Below are positions 25,048 to 35,463 of a stretch of 64,000 nt of DNA, piece after piece. Position 1 is the stretch's first letter. Every line of letters begins with the position of its first letter. Below the pieces are notes generated by a model. That model did no database searches. It was not told where the DNA came from and was given only the letters and a program-made list of their open reading frames with translations. Both the position numbers and the translations under genes were made by a program. Origin of the DNA: Allobosea sp. (lineage in GTDB: Bacteria; Pseudomonadota; Alphaproteobacteria; Rhizobiales; Kaistiaceae); assembly GCA_017307955.1 (NCBI GenBank), contig JAFKFV010000011.1, forward strand, positions 278,735 to 342,734, in the 5' to 3' direction.

Positions 25048-26100
25048 TCAATCGCGGCGGGCCCCGGCGCGGTGCAGCCGCATGACGATGTCCTGGTCGA
25101 AATTGCCGAATCCGCGTCCGAAAATGTTGATTCCGCCGGGGTTGGTGGCGTTTTCTGCAATGCCGATCCGCAGACGGATGGAGTGGTGGCCCTCGATGTC
25201 GAGATCGGCCAGCGTAACGTCCGAGACCCGCTCGCCATCGATGAAGGCGCCGCGATCCGAGACGGTCCAGGTCTTCAGCTTGCCATATTGCGAGCCTTCG
25301 AGCTTCCACCAGCGCGGCGTGAACAGCCCCCTTTTGTCGCCGAAATCGCCTGGCGAGGTCCAGGTGCCGATGGCGACATTGTTGACCCAGAGCGTGATGT
25401 CGGACGGCCAGTCGGGATTGGTGCCGGGCACCTCCGACGAGAGCTCCATCGTGAAATCGATGGCGTCGATCGTCTCGTTCAAGATCCTGGCATTGTTGGG
25501 GAATTTGTATTCGACATAGCCGCGCCGGAACCAGATGAGACCGGCCTGCATGCGCTTCGGATCGAGGAAGAAATTGGGGACGTCGAGAAGGCCGATGATC
25601 CCTTCCGCCGAGCAGAGCCCGCAGGGGGCCTCGACCGCGCAGCTCGTATAGAGCCCGATCGGCATCGCCACCTCGATGACATCGTCGACCGGCGCCTCGC
25701 TTTCGAGATCGAAGCGGATGGCGATCTCGTCATAGCGCGCGGAGCAGATCTTCTGGTGTCCCTTGCGCGCCTTCACCGTCCGCGTCTCGATGAGCGCCGC
25801 TTCCTCCAGCGCCAGCACGCTGGTCGCCACCGTCGATTGCGGCAGCGACAGCGCGGCGCTGATTTCATTGACGTTCATCGGCCCCTTTGCGCTCAGCAGC
25901 CGCAGGATGTCGATCCGTGCCGGCGAGGCGAGGGACCGAAGAACACCATGGCTGTCGGCGGCGCGAAGGGTCAGAAAATTGCGCTTCAAGGACGGGATCC
26001 GGACGAGGATATCTGTATGATTGATATCATCGATCCTGATAATGTCCACCGAAGGGGCGGAGATGGATGGAAGCGGGCGGGACAGGGGCTCGGCTGCCAT
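25048..26100 (-). CDS. ArsR-type helix-turn-helix regulator with large C-terminal domain
   Basis: A 350-residue protein with an N-terminal ArsR-like winged helix (about 50-115: HGVLRSLASPARIDILRLLS, ISAALSLPQSTVATSVLAL). The C-terminal region of about 220 residues is beta-rich and Trp-rich, and holds a cysteine cluster (TSCAVEAPCGLCSAEG). Canonical ArsR proteins are about 100 residues, so the extra part is probably a ligand-sensing domain, perhaps for arabinose-type sugars. Upstream starts are weak; an internal GTG near codon 18 is possible. Position and the inverted repeat downstream suggest control of the GH51 gene. Confidence 0.7.
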   Translation of the reverse strand: MAAEPLSRPLPSISAPSVDIIRIDDINHTDILVRIPSLKRNFLTLRAADSHGVLRSLASPARIDILRLLSAKGPMNVNEISAALSLPQSTVATSVLALEEAALIETRTVKARKGHQKICSARYDEIAIRFDLESEAPVDDVIEVAMPIGLYTSCAVEAPCGLCSAEGIIGLLDVPNFFLDPKRMQAGLIWFRRGYVEYKFPNNARILNETIDAIDFTMELSSEVPGTNPDWPSDITLWVNNVAIGTWTSPGDFGDKRGLFTPRWWKLEGSQYGKLKTWTVSDRGAFIDGERVSDVTLADLDIEGHHSIRLRIGIAENATNPGGINIFGRGFGNFDQDIVMRLHRAGARRD

Positions 26101-26260
26101 TTCGTTGGCCGAGGTGAGAAACCGGAAAAATCACCCCGTTCCCCGTTACCGCCACGTCCGGTTGACGCGCTTCCATCCACCTCGACAACCATGGGCAGCG
26201 AGGATGGTTCCGGGCGGCTGAGGTGACCGCCGCCCGGCCGCGTCAACGGTGAGGTTGCGA

Positions 26261-26986
26261 TCAGTTGACCATGAAGCCGCCGTCGACCGGCATGGTGATG
26301 CCGTTGATCATCGAGGCGCGGTCGGAGAGGAGGAAGAGGATGACCTCGGCGACCTCGTCTGGGTCGGCGAAATGGCCGACGGGGATGCGCTTCATCATCG
26401 GGTCGGACTTGGCCGGATCGCTCCAGGCCTTCACGGCCATCGGCGTCAGCGTCACGGTCGGGTTGACGGCGTTGACGCGGATGCCCATGCGGCCGAGCTC
26501 GTTGGCCATCGCGCGGGTCATGGCGTCCATCGCCCCCTTGGACGCGCAATAGGCGGTGTGGTCGGCGAAGCCGATCCAGGACGAGATCGAGGAAACGTTG
26601 ACGATCGCGCCCGGCAGGCCCTTCTTCACGCGGTCGCGGGCATATTCCTGCGCCACGATCATCGGCGCGCGCGCGTTCACGGCATAGAGCATGTCGAAAT
26701 CCTCGACCGGCAGGTCGAGGAAGGAGGCGAGCGCCGTCGTGCCGGCATTGTTGACGAGGAAATCGGCCGGCAGAGCCTCGAGAGCGGCACGGCGCGTCGC
26801 CTCGGCGTCGGCGAGATCGACGGCGATGCCGCGTGCGCCGATCTCCTCGGCGAGGCTGTCGAGATCAGCCTGCGAGCGCGAGATCGCCACGACCTCGGCG
26901 CCGCGCGCCGCCAGCATCTTCGCCGTCGCACGGCCGATGCCCTTGCCGGCGCCGGTCACCAGAACGCGCTTGCCGCTGAAATCCAT
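26261..26986 (-). CDS. L-xylulose reductase-like SDR (DCXR family)
   Basis: A 241-residue SDR with TGAGKGIG, NNAG and catalytic YCASK. The N-terminus (GKRVLVTGAGKGIGRATA) and the blocks VNVSSISSW, RVNAVNPTV and WSDPAK...RIPVGHFA follow dicarbonyl/L-xylulose reductase very closely. That enzyme interconverts L-xylulose and xylitol with NADPH. Last gene of a seven-gene leftward operon with a polyol dehydrogenase and xylitol/sorbitol-type MDR, consistent with L-arabinose or polyol use through xylitol. Confidence 0.78.
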   Translation of the reverse strand: MDFSGKRVLVTGAGKGIGRATAKMLAARGAEVVAISRSQADLDSLAEEIGARGIAVDLADAEATRRAALEALPADFLVNNAGTTALASFLDLPVEDFDMLYAVNARAPMIVAQEYARDRVKKGLPGAIVNVSSISSWIGFADHTAYCASKGAMDAMTRAMANELGRMGIRVNAVNPTVTLTPMAVKAWSDPAKSDPMMKRIPVGHFADPDEVAEVILFLLSDRASMINGITMPVDGGFMVN

Positions 26987-27012
26987 CCGTCTTCTCCCTT
27001 GATCATGCCCGC

Positions 27013-27786
27013 CTACCAGGCGGTGAAGCCCGCATCCGCCTGCACGATCGAGCCCGTCATCAGGCTGGCGGCGTCCGAGGCGAGGAAATGCACCACCGAC
27101 GCGATCTCGTCCGGCCGCCCGAGCCGCCCCATCGGCGTATCGCGCAGCCAGGCCTCGACCATGCCCGGTATCTCATAGGCGAATTTGGTGAGCGGCGTCT
27201 CGATATAGGTCGGCGCCACCGCGTTGACGCGGACGCCATGCGGCGCCCATTCGGTCGCGAGCGACTTCGTCAGGTGATGCACGGCCGCCTTGGAGGCGTT
27301 GTAGTAGGCCTGCTTCTGCGGCCGGTTGACGATGAAGCCGGACATCGAGCCGATATTAACGATCGAGCCGCGCCCGGCTGCGATCATGTGGCGTCCGAAA
27401 GCGCGGTTGCACCAGAAGACGCCGTTGAGATTGACATCGACGACGTTCAGCCAGTGCTCGTCGGTCGTCTCCTCGGCCGCGACGCCCGATCGGGCGATGC
27501 CGGCATTGGCGACGAGGATGTCGATCCGCCCGAGCCGCGCAGCGAGTGCATCGGCGAGCGCGGTGACCTCATCCGGACGCGTGACATCGAGGCCTGCGAA
27601 TTCGGCTTCGACGCCCTTGCTGCGCAGCGCCACCAGCGCCGCGGCCCCGGCCTCCGGATCGAGATCCGCGATCACGACATGGGCGCCGGCCTCGGACATC
27701 GCTTCCGTGATCGCGAGTCCGATGCCGCGCGCCGCTCCCGTCACGACGGCGACACGGCCGTCGAGCCTCAGCTTCTCAAGATACAT
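27013..27786 (-). CDS. Polyol dehydrogenase-like SDR
   Basis: A 257-residue classical SDR (TGAARGIG, NAGIA, catalytic YNASK). The segments CNRAFGRHMIAAGRGSIVN and IGSMSGFIVNRPQ closely resemble Rhodobacter galactitol/arabitol-type dehydrogenases, so oxidation of a secondary hydroxyl on a pentitol or hexitol is likely. It sits 26 bp upstream of the L-xylulose reductase-like gene in the same operon. D-arabitol, L-arabitol, xylitol and galactitol are all possible substrates. Confidence 0.78.
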   Translation of the reverse strand: MYLEKLRLDGRVAVVTGAARGIGLAITEAMSEAGAHVVIADLDPEAGAAALVALRSKGVEAEFAGLDVTRPDEVTALADALAARLGRIDILVANAGIARSGVAAEETTDEHWLNVVDVNLNGVFWCNRAFGRHMIAAGRGSIVNIGSMSGFIVNRPQKQAYYNASKAAVHHLTKSLATEWAPHGVRVNAVAPTYIETPLTKFAYEIPGMVEAWLRDTPMGRLGRPDEIASVVHFLASDAASLMTGSIVQADAGFTAW

Positions 27787-27824
27787 CCGCCCCTCCCAAG
27801 GCGACCGCCGACATGTCGGCCGGA

Positions 27825-28871
27825 TCAGTCCGGCATCTCGATCTGGATCTTGACCTCGCCCGCCGGCGACTGGGCGGCATATTCGAACGCCTCGACGCTC
27901 TCCGCGAAGGGGAACGTCCGGGTGATCAGCGGCGAGACGTCGATCGCGCCCGAGGCGAGCATCGCGACGCAGCGCGGATAGACATGGGCATAGCGGAAGA
28001 CATGCTCGACGCGCGCTTCCTTGATCTGGCCCGCGGCGACGTCATAGGGAACCGGATCGAGCGGGATACCGATGAAGACGACGGTGCCGCCCGGCGCGAG
28101 GGGCTCGAAGACGCCGGCCGCGGCGCGCGTGTTGCCCGAGCATTCGAAGACGATGTCGGCACCCCAGCCGGCGGTCTCGCCGCGAACGAAATCGACCAGC
28201 GACTGCTTGGCGACATTCACCGCATCGACGGCGCCGAGCTTCTTGGCGATCGCGAGCTTCGTATCGTCGACATCGCTGACGATGACGCGGGCGCAGCCGG
28301 CCGCGAGCGCCGCGAGCACGGTGACGAGGCCGATCGGACCGGCGCCGATCACGACCGCGATGTCGCCCGGCTTCACGCGCGCCTTGGTCGCGCCATGGAC
28401 GCCGACGGCGAGCGGCTCGACCATCGCGCCGGCCGCATAGGAGACGCTGTCGGGCAGCTTGAAGGTGAAGTCGGCCGGGTGGACGACGCTCGGCCGCAGC
28501 ACGCCATGGATGGGCGGCGTTGCCCAGAAGCGCACGGCCGGATCGAGATTGTAGAGGCCGAGGCGGGTGGCGCGCGAGGCGGCATCCGGAAGGCCCGGCT
28601 CCATGCAGACGCGGTCGCCGACCGCAAGCTCGGTCACGGCGCTGCCGACTTCCTCGATGATGCCCGAGGCCTCATGGCCGAGGATCATCGGCTCGCGCAC
28701 CACGAAGGGGCCGATGGCGCCATGCGTGTAGTAGTGCACGTCGCTGCCGCAGATGCCCACGGTCTTTAGGCGGATGCGCACGTCGCGCGGGCCCAGCGTC
28801 TCCTCGATCGGGAAGTCGCGCAGCGAAAGACGGTTCTTCTCTTCCAGAACGAGCGCCTGCAAGGTCGTCAC
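27825..28871 (-). CDS. Xylitol/sorbitol dehydrogenase-like zinc alcohol dehydrogenase
   Basis: A 348-residue MDR-family enzyme. The catalytic zinc site is visible as CGSDVHYY (Cys near 40) and GHEASG (His near 65, Glu). The structural-zinc cysteine lobe is absent, as in sorbitol dehydrogenases, and GAGPIG binds [16 protein letters not shown] is a hallmark of the sorbitol/xylitol group, which oxidises xylitol to D-xylulose or sorbitol to fructose. It belongs to the polyol operon. Xylitol is favoured by the neighbouring L-xylulose reductase-like SDR. Confidence 0.85.
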   Translation of the reverse strand: MTTLQALVLEEKNRLSLRDFPIEETLGPRDVRIRLKTVGICGSDVHYYTHGAIGPFVVREPMILGHEASGIIEEVGSAVTELAVGDRVCMEPGLPDAASRATRLGLYNLDPAVRFWATPPIHGVLRPSVVHPADFTFKLPDSVSYAAGAMVEPLAVGVHGATKARVKPGDIAVVIGAGPIGLVTVLAALAAGCARVIVSDVDDTKLAIAKKLGAVDAVNVAKQSLVDFVRGETAGWGADIVFECSGNTRAAAGVFEPLAPGGTVVFIGIPLDPVPYDVAAGQIKEARVEHVFRYAHVYPRCVAMLASGAIDVSPLITRTFPFAESVEAFEYAAQSPAGEVKIQIEMPD

Positions 28872-28952
28872 TCCAGCTTCGGGGCGGACGGCGCCTGGCG
28901 CGCGTCCGCGAGGGGTTGCGTCGAGGATGGGCCGCGGCTGCCGGTGGATCGG

Positions 28953-29162
28953 TCAGCCGCGGGCGATGATGAAGGCTCCGACGATCACGGAGATCACGGT
29001 CGCGACATACAGCGAAAGGTCCTGTTCGACAAAGCGCATCCAGAACAGATGGATTGCGACAAACACGACGACCGCGATGAAGACGCGATCGAACGCGTTG
29101 GTATGGATCGGCAGGAAGCCTTGCGGCTTCTTGGCGGCGGCGGCGGGTGGCAGATCGCTCAT
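28953..29162 (-). CDS. Small membrane protein in the polyol ABC operon
   Basis: A 69-residue protein with a cytoplasmic-looking N-terminus and two hydrophobic segments (FDRVFIAVVVFVAIHLFWM and LYVATVISVIVGAFIIA). It starts 19 bp after the MalG-type permease stop. Polyol ABC operons of this order often carry such a small integral protein of unknown role, perhaps an accessory to the importer. Not otherwise recognised. Confidence 0.65.
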   Translation of the reverse strand: MSDLPPAAAAKKPQGFLPIHTNAFDRVFIAVVVFVAIHLFWMRFVEQDLSLYVATVISVIVGAFIIARG

Positions 29163-29181
29163 GGTGTTCGCTCCTTGCCGC

Positions 29182-30018
29182 TCAACCCTTGACGGCGCCG
29201 AAGGTGAGGCCCGCGACGATGTGCTTCTGCACCAGCGCGAGGAACAGCACCGCCGGGATCAGCGTCAGCATGGCGGTCGCCGCCATCTGGCCCCAGTTGG
29301 TGCCGGTCACGGTGACGAATTCGGCAAGGCCCGTGGTGATCGTGCGGGCATGCACCGAGGTCAGCGTCGCGGCGAACAGATATTCGTTCCAGGCGAAGAC
29401 CCAGGTCAGGATCGCGGTGACCGCGAGGCCCGGCCGCGCCAGCGGCGTGATGACATGGAACAGCACCTGCCATGTCTTGGCGCCATCGACATAGGCCGCT
29501 TCGTCGAGTTCATGCGGAATGGCGTCGATCACGCCGCGCATGGTCCAGATGGCGAAGGGCAGGTTGAAGACGCAGTAGAGCAGGATGAGGCCGATGCGCG
29601 TGTCGAACATCTTCCAGTCGCCGACCACGAAGACCTGCGTGTAGAGCAGGAAGAGCGGCAGCAGGAAGGCGGCCGGCGGCGCCATGCGGTTGGTGATCGT
29701 CCAGAAGAAGACGTTCTCCTTGCCGACGAGCGGATAGCGCGACAGCGCATAGGTCGCGAACAGCGACAGCGTCGTGACCAGGAGGGCATTCGACGTCGCG
29801 ATGACGATCGAATTGAACATGAAGCCCTGGTAGGTCGTGTTGGTGATCGTTGCCCAGTAGTTCTCGGAGAAGAAGCTCTTGATGATGAAGCTCGGCGCGC
29901 CGAACAATTCGACACGGCTCTTCGCCGAGACGACGAACATCCAGTAGATCGGGAAAAGGGTGATCAGGCTCGAGAACACCCAGAACGCCAGCGAAAGGGC
30001 GGGACGGTCGCGCTTCAT
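29182..30018 (-). CDS. Polyol ABC transporter permease (MalG-like)
   Basis: A 278-residue six-helix CUT1 permease with the EAA-loop EAAYVDGAK and the C-terminal GLTFGAVKG. The ATG at 30018 overlaps the previous permease stop by 4 bp. It resembles sorbitol/mannitol-type SmoG permeases by context. Works with the adjacent MalF-like permease and an ATPase encoded elsewhere. Confidence 0.88.
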   Translation of the reverse strand: MKRDRPALSLAFWVFSSLITLFPIYWMFVVSAKSRVELFGAPSFIIKSFFSENYWATITNTTYQGFMFNSIVIATSNALLVTTLSLFATYALSRYPLVGKENVFFWTITNRMAPPAAFLLPLFLLYTQVFVVGDWKMFDTRIGLILLYCVFNLPFAIWTMRGVIDAIPHELDEAAYVDGAKTWQVLFHVITPLARPGLAVTAILTWVFAWNEYLFAATLTSVHARTITTGLAEFVTVTGTNWGQMAATAMLTLIPAVLFLALVQKHIVAGLTFGAVKG

Positions 30019-30896
30019 TCGGTCCTCCTCAGGTCGCGGCGGGCGACGAGGCCGGCATAGAGCAGCCAGCACAGCACGATGGTGAGATAGAGGGTGATCA
30101 GCGACATCGCCGAGCCGTAGCCGTAATCGGTCTTCGGGAAGACGACGCGCCAGATATAGAGGCCGACATAGCGGGTGGCCGCGCCGGGTCCGCCGCCGGT
30201 CAGCATCCAGACCTCGTCAACGGTGCGCATCGCGTCCATGAGGCGGATGAACACGGCCGAGAGGATGGCCGGCTTCAGCATCGGCAGCGTCACGTACCAG
30301 AAGGTCTGGAAGCGGTTGGCGCCGTCGATCTGCGCCTGCTCGAAGGGCTCCTTCGGCATCGAGGAGAGCGCGGCGAGCAGCGTCAGCGTGACGAGCGGCG
30401 TCCAGTGCCACACATCCATCACGACGGTGGTGAAGAAGGCCTGCTGCGGGTAGCGGCTGATCAGGAAGTCGATGCCGAACCATTTGTCGAGATAATAGGG
30501 GATGGGCCCGAGGCCCGGCACCGTCATCAGCCGCCAGGTGGCGCCGACGGCGACGGGGGCGATCATCAGGGGCAGCGTATGAATGGTGCGGAAGAAGCCC
30601 TTGAGCGGGAAGTTCCGCATGAAGAGCTGCGCGAGCGCATAGCCGAGGATGATCTCGCTCACCACCGCGAAGACGCCGAAGCGCAGCGTGTTCCAGAGCG
30701 ACATCAGATAGCCGCTGTCGAAAACCAGCTCGCGGTAGTTGTTGACGCCCGAGAAGCGCGGCGTCGGATCGGCGGCGAACGAGTTCCAGTCGAAGAAGCC
30801 GACGACCAGCACATAGATGAACGGCAGTACGCCGAACACGAAGAGAATGAACAGAGTCGGCGCCAGGAACAGCCAGCCGACGGATTGGGGGCGCAT
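30015..30896 (-). CDS. Polyol ABC transporter permease (MalF-like)
   Basis: A 293-residue CUT1 permease starting [16 protein letters not shown]. Its cytoplasmic loop reads EQAQIDGAN, a slightly diverged EAA motif. It follows the SBP gene after a 108-bp gap that contains two strong GC hairpins. Likely partner of the MalG-like subunit in uptake of a polyol. Confidence 0.88.
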   Translation of the reverse strand: MRPQSVGWLFLAPTLFILFVFGVLPFIYVLVVGFFDWNSFAADPTPRFSGVNNYRELVFDSGYLMSLWNTLRFGVFAVVSEIILGYALAQLFMRNFPLKGFFRTIHTLPLMIAPVAVGATWRLMTVPGLGPIPYYLDKWFGIDFLISRYPQQAFFTTVVMDVWHWTPLVTLTLLAALSSMPKEPFEQAQIDGANRFQTFWYVTLPMLKPAILSAVFIRLMDAMRTVDEVWMLTGGGPGAATRYVGLYIWRVVFPKTDYGYGSAMSLITLYLTIVLCWLLYAGLVARRDLRRTE

Positions 30897-30932
30897 GGGC
30901 TCGATCTCCGGGGACGGCCTGCCGTGAAGTCT

Positions 30933-30994
30933 GCGCGGGCCGACAGGGAGCGGCCCGCGCCGGGTGGCGCGATCCCGAAGGGACCGCGCCACCC
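30933..30994 (-). other. Tandem GC hairpins between SBP and permease
   Basis: Two stems: GCGCGGGCC/GGCCCGCGC (30933-30960) and GGGTGGCGCG/CGCGCCACCC (30962-30994) with an inner stem. No U-run follows. They fit processing or stabilising elements that keep the SBP message more abundant than the permease message. Confidence 0.55.
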
Positions 30995-31004
30995 GCGTCG
31001 CTCG

Positions 31005-32438
31005 TTACTTGCGATAGCCGAGCTTGGTCAGTTCCTGCTCGGCGGCCGCGGCCATCTGGTCCAGCGCGTCGGAAGCCGAGAGCTCGCCCGTGATCGCCTG
31101 GTAGAAGAACGGGGCGGTCGCTTCGCGGACCTGGGCGTGGAACGGATAGGGCGGGGCGCCGGCGAAGAGACGGCCGTCATTCTTCATCAGCGTGTAGTAG
31201 CCGTCCGTCTTGGCATCCTGCGCCACGACCTTCGGATCGTCATAGGTCGCCTGGTGCGTGATGCGCGAGCCCGCCACCGCCCAGTCGGCCTGAACCGAAG
31301 GCTGCGCGATGAACTCGAGGAAGAGGAGCGCTGCGTCCTTGTTCTTCGAGGAGTGCGGGATGCCGAAGGCGCCGCCGTCATAGTAGCCGATATAGCCCTT
31401 GCCGGCTTCGGCCGCCTCGAGCACACCCGGCTCCAGCGGCGGCAGCGCCACGCCGACCTTGCCCACGACCTTCGACTTGGTGTCGTTGGTGGCGATCCAG
31501 GCGGCGTTCTCGCCATAGACGAGACCCTGGGCGGTTCGGCCGGCGGCGAAGGTCGCCGCGACTTCGTCCCAGGTCGAGGCCGTCGACTCCGGCGGCGCGT
31601 CGGGCAGGAGGCTCAGCCACCATTCCAGCGCCTTCTTGGACTCGGGGCTGTTCATCGAGCCGCCATTGGCGACCGAGGCGGCATAGTTCTTCGAGGGATC
31701 GATGCCCCAGTTGTAGACGCCGAAGGTCGGCGCGACGCTTTCGAAGAACTCGTACCAGGACGCCGGATGGCCGGTATGCGCCTGGACCGTCGAGCCCCAG
31801 AACTCGCCGCCATTGTCCTTGCCCCACGCCGTGAAGAAGTCGGCGATGTCCTTGTACTGCTGATGCGTCTTCGCCGGAGCGAGGTCATAGCCGTACTTGG
31901 CCTTGAAGGCGTCCTTGACCTTGGCGTCCTCGAACAGGTCCTTGCGATAGAGATAGACCTTGATGAAGGCTTCCATCGGCACGCCGAAGATGTCGCCGCC
32001 GTCGCCCTTGAAGTAGTTGACGAAGGTGGTGAACATCGCCGGGTCGAAATCGGGCGACTTCAGGTTCGGCTTCTCGGCCAGCGACTTGGTGATGTCGACC
32101 AGGAAGTTGCGGGCGAGGTAGGAATAGACGATGTCCTGCTCGATATAGACGAAGTCATAGATGCCGGTGTTGGCCTCCATGTCCTTGATCGCCTTGTCGT
32201 ACATCTGGTCCCAGGACGTCGCCTCGAATTCGACCTTGATGCCGGTCTTCTTGGTGAATTCCGGCGCCAGCACGTCCTTGACGTAGTTGGACGGCGGCGT
32301 GCTTTCCGACACGCCGTGGATCGTCGTGCCTTCGAGACCCTTGGCCGCATCCGACCAGAAATCGGCCCGCGCCTCGCCGGCGCCGACCAGGAGTCCGGCG
32401 ACAGCGGCGCCGAACATCATGCGTTTCAGTCCTGACAT
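31005..32438 (-). CDS. Polyol ABC transporter substrate-binding protein
   Basis: A 477-residue family-1 solute-binding protein. Start [10 protein letters not shown] at 32438 with a strong GGGAGGCAAGAGGA site, then a Sec signal ([15 protein letters not shown]) with cleavage before DFWSD. It is longer than average, as in polyol-binding SmoE/MtlE-type proteins. Blocks include [21 protein letters not shown] and [15 protein letters not shown]. It is the first gene of the polyol operon. Confidence 0.88.
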   Translation of the reverse strand: MSGLKRMMFGAAVAGLLVGAGEARADFWSDAAKGLEGTTIHGVSESTPPSNYVKDVLAPEFTKKTGIKVEFEATSWDQMYDKAIKDMEANTGIYDFVYIEQDIVYSYLARNFLVDITKSLAEKPNLKSPDFDPAMFTTFVNYFKGDGGDIFGVPMEAFIKVYLYRKDLFEDAKVKDAFKAKYGYDLAPAKTHQQYKDIADFFTAWGKDNGGEFWGSTVQAHTGHPASWYEFFESVAPTFGVYNWGIDPSKNYAASVANGGSMNSPESKKALEWWLSLLPDAPPESTASTWDEVAATFAAGRTAQGLVYGENAAWIATNDTKSKVVGKVGVALPPLEPGVLEAAEAGKGYIGYYDGGAFGIPHSSKNKDAALLFLEFIAQPSVQADWAVAGSRITHQATYDDPKVVAQDAKTDGYYTLMKNDGRLFAGAPPYPFHAQVREATAPFFYQAITGELSASDALDQMAAAAEQELTKLGYRK

Positions 32439-32549
32439 TCCTCTTGCCTCCCATAGAATGTCGCGGGGTGGCACGGGCAGAATCCGACTGTCGACGGAAC
32501 GGCGATGTCTTCGCCTTCCGAAGCAAAGGGCGGATGATGCAGTGCCTGA

Positions 32550-32566
32550 TCCCCGATGATCGGGGA
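32550..32566 (-). promoter_or_regulatory. 17-bp palindrome upstream of the polyol operon
   Basis: TCCCCGATGATCGGGGA is a perfect inverted repeat around one central base, about 110 bp upstream of the SBP start. It is too compact for a hairpin terminator and looks like a dimeric-regulator operator. The AraC gene is next to it, although AraC sites are usually direct repeats. The remainder of 32439-32737 holds no recognisable gene. Confidence 0.45.
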
Positions 32567-32737
32567 CATTCCCCAGTTGAGCACAGAGCGAACGGCTTGA
32601 CTTCCTCCAAGCCCTGGCCTTTGCCGATACCCGAACGCTCGATGAAGACTCTAGAAGACGACTTGCCGTCTCACTACGCGGATTCCAGGTCTCTCCTGTA
32701 CGATTTTGATCGCATCACCGGCAAAGCACGAGGCGCG

Positions 32738-33661
32738 TCAGAGGCGCGCTTCGGCAAGCACCTCGATGCGCGTCGTCGTGCCGATCCGGCGGGCGTCGCG
32801 ACGATAGGCCGAGGGGGATCGGCCGCAGATCTTGACGAATTGCCGGTTGAAATTGGCGATGTTGTTGAAGCCGACCTCGAAGCAGATATCTGTGATCGGC
32901 ATGTCGGAATTGGCGAGCAGGTTGCACGCCGCATGCACGCGCATGCAATTCACGTAGCGGGCGAAGGTGTGCCCCGTCTGCTTCTTGAAGAAGCGCGAGA
33001 AGGCCGTCGCCTCCATGCCGCAGAGCGCCGAGAGCTGGGTGAGGCGGATCGGCTGCGCGGAATGCTCGAGGATGTAGCTGATCGCCGTCTCGATCTTCTC
33101 CGAGGAACGCGTCTGCTGGCCGGGAGAGGGCGCGGCGCGCGAGAGCGTGCGCCGCTCGGCGGGATTGCGGGCGAGTACCGTCATCAGTTCGAGGAACATC
33201 AGGAGCCGCTGCGCGCCGCGCGCGGCGCCGATCGAGCGCAGCAGCCGCCGGCCCGCCTCCGCGGTGGCGCCCGAGAACTCGATGCCGCGCTTCGCGTCCT
33301 CGAAAAGTTCGCCGACGGCATCGAATTCAGGGCAGAGCCCGGCGACCTTTTCCGCGAAATCGGGGCTGAACTGGATCAGCATGTCGCGGTTCGGCACGCG
33401 TTCGCCGGGCTGAATGCGGCTCACCCAGTTATGCGGCACGCCGGAGCCGGTCAGGACGAGGCTGCCGGCTTCGAAGGCGCCGACATAGTCGCCGATCATC
33501 ATCTCGCCGGCGCTCGCCTGGATGAGATGCAGCTCGAACTCCGGATGATAGTGCCACTTGGCGAGATGGTGCGGATAATCGTGCACGTTCCAGCGGAACG
33601 ATTCCTCCGGCGCGCACACGATGACTTCAAAATCAGGAACGATTCTGCGCTCGAAGCCCAT
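32738..33661 (-). CDS. AraC-family regulator with cupin sensor
   Basis: A 307-residue regulator with an N-terminal cupin-like ligand domain (WHYHPEFELHLIQASAGEMMIGDYVG) and a C-terminal double HTH (LTQLSALCGMEATAFSRFFKKQTGHTF, ITDICFEVGFNNIANFNRQFVKICGRSPSAYRR). The second ATG of MTMGFERR (33661) is chosen because GGGGAAGG lies at proper distance from it. It precedes the polyol operon in the same orientation and probably activates it in response to a polyol. Confidence 0.85.
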   Translation of the reverse strand: MGFERRIVPDFEVIVCAPEESFRWNVHDYPHHLAKWHYHPEFELHLIQASAGEMMIGDYVGAFEAGSLVLTGSGVPHNWVSRIQPGERVPNRDMLIQFSPDFAEKVAGLCPEFDAVGELFEDAKRGIEFSGATAEAGRRLLRSIGAARGAQRLLMFLELMTVLARNPAERRTLSRAAPSPGQQTRSSEKIETAISYILEHSAQPIRLTQLSALCGMEATAFSRFFKKQTGHTFARYVNCMRVHAACNLLANSDMPITDICFEVGFNNIANFNRQFVKICGRSPSAYRRDARRIGTTTRIEVLAEARL

Positions 33662-33831
33662 GGTCATCCTTCCCCTGGCAAGTACCGGCCGGACCGAGAC
33701 ATTCCTCCCGGCAAGCCAGCGCTGGTCTCCTCCTCACCGCGTCCCGGTCTTCGCCGGAATCGTCGGCCTCCAGAACTCCCGAATTCACGTCTGCAACAAG
33801 TCGAACCTACACCATCCTCACGTCTTCGGCA

Positions 33832-35463
33832 TCAGGCCGCGCTGGCGACCGCCGCGTCGGCGGCGATGAAGTCCACCGCTCGGCTCGCGAGAGCCATGAC
33901 CGGCGCATTGGTATTGCCCGACGGGATCGCCGGCATGGCGGCGCAGTCGATGACGCGGAGGCCAGCGACGCCGCGGACCCTGAGGCGCGTGTCGAGCACC
34001 GCCGAGCCGTCGTCGTCGGCGCCCATGCGGGCCGTTCCGATCGGGTGATAGTTGGTCTTGACCGTCTTGCCGCAATAGGCGGCGAGGGCGTCGTCATCCT
34101 CGAGCGCGGCGCCGGGCAGGAGTTCCGTGCCGATCTTGGCGGCGAGCGGTTCGGTCGCGAGCAGCGTCCGCGCGAAGCGCAGCGAGGCGATGGTGAGGCG
34201 GAGATCCTCCGGATCGCCGAAGAAGTTGGCGTCGACCAGCGGCATCGCAGCCGGATCGGCCGAGCGCAGGCGGACGCTGCCGCGCGCCTTCGGGCGCAGC
34301 AGGCAGGAAGTCAGCGTCACGCCATAGGTCGGCTCGGCGCTCGACACGTCGCGGTCGAGATAGACGATCGGCGCGCAATAGAGCTGGATCGTCGGCCGCT
34401 CGCCGCCGTCGGCATCGTAGAAGAGGCAGGACTCGATGCCGGTCGTGGTCACCGGGCCGGTGTTGAAGAGGAGATATTGCAGGCCGTTGCGGATCATGTT
34501 CCAGCCGCGGTCCTGGCCGAAATAGCCGCTCGGCCCACGCGTCGTCGCGATGACCGGAACCTCGTGGTGGTCCTGCAGCATGGCGCCGACGGGAAGATCG
34601 GCCACGACCGGCAGGCCGAATTCCCTGAGATGTGCGGCGGGACCGATGCCGGAGAGCATCAGAAGCTTGGCGGTGTTGTAGGTCCCGGCGGCGACGAGCA
34701 CCTCGCGTTCGGCGCTGGCCGAGCCTTCGCCGGTCGGCGTGCGCCACACAATGCCGGTCGCGCGCCCGTTCTCGATCGTGATGCGGTCGACGCGCGCGTC
34801 GGTCACGATGGTGAGGCGAGGGTCGTTCCGCAGCGACTCCAGGAAGGCGGTGACGGCGTCGCAGCGCTCCATGCGGCCGTTGATGAGCCCCATCGTGTGC
34901 TGCATGACGCCGACTCCGGCCTGGCGGGCGCCGTTGAAGTCGGGATTGTAGGGGATGCCGGCACCCTGCGCGGTCAGGATATAGTCCTGCGTCGTATCGC
35001 AGAGGCTGCCCGGATCGGAGACATGCAGCCCGCCCGAGATGCCGTGATAGGCGTCGTTGAACTTCGAATTGCGCTCCAGCGCGCGGAAATGCGGCAGGAG
35101 GTCGGCATAGGCCCAGCCGGAGCCGCCGCCGAGCATCGCGTCCCAGCCGTCATAGTCCTCGCGCTGGCCGCGCATATAGACCATGGCATTGACGGCGCTG
35201 CCGCCGCCGAGCGCCTTCGCCTGCGGCACGATCGGGGCGCGGCCGCCGAGGCGGGACTGCGCCACTGTCGTGTGCATCTCGAGATAGTCGTCGCGGCCGA
35301 GATATTTCATGTAGCCGGCCGGCATGCGCATGACGCGCGCCGTCTTTTCCGGCCCGCGCTCGACGATCAGCACCCGAAAACCATGATCGCGGACGAGGCG
35401 CATGGCAGCGACGCAGGCCGCCGAGCCCCCACCCGCGATGATGTAGTCGTAGCGGCCGCTCAT
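33832..35463 (-). CDS. GMC-family FAD oxidoreductase
   Basis: A 543-residue glucose-methanol-choline oxidoreductase. The FAD-binding N-terminus is [20 protein letters not shown] signature 1 is near [14 protein letters not shown], and signature 2 near [18 protein letters not shown]. The C-terminal catalytic region shows [11 protein letters not shown] (His) and [12 protein letters not shown] (Asn). It overlaps the dehydrogenase stop by 4 bp, so the two act on the same substrate. Alcohols, polyols and sugars are all possible. Confidence 0.85.
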   Translation of the reverse strand: MSGRYDYIIAGGGSAACVAAMRLVRDHGFRVLIVERGPEKTARVMRMPAGYMKYLGRDDYLEMHTTVAQSRLGGRAPIVPQAKALGGGSAVNAMVYMRGQREDYDGWDAMLGGGSGWAYADLLPHFRALERNSKFNDAYHGISGGLHVSDPGSLCDTTQDYILTAQGAGIPYNPDFNGARQAGVGVMQHTMGLINGRMERCDAVTAFLESLRNDPRLTIVTDARVDRITIENGRATGIVWRTPTGEGSASAEREVLVAAGTYNTAKLLMLSGIGPAAHLREFGLPVVADLPVGAMLQDHHEVPVIATTRGPSGYFGQDRGWNMIRNGLQYLLFNTGPVTTTGIESCLFYDADGGERPTIQLYCAPIVYLDRDVSSAEPTYGVTLTSCLLRPKARGSVRLRSADPAAMPLVDANFFGDPEDLRLTIASLRFARTLLATEPLAAKIGTELLPGAALEDDDALAAYCGKTVKTNYHPIGTARMGADDDGSAVLDTRLRVRGVAGLRVIDCAAMPAIPSGNTNAPVMALASRAVDFIAADAAVASAA

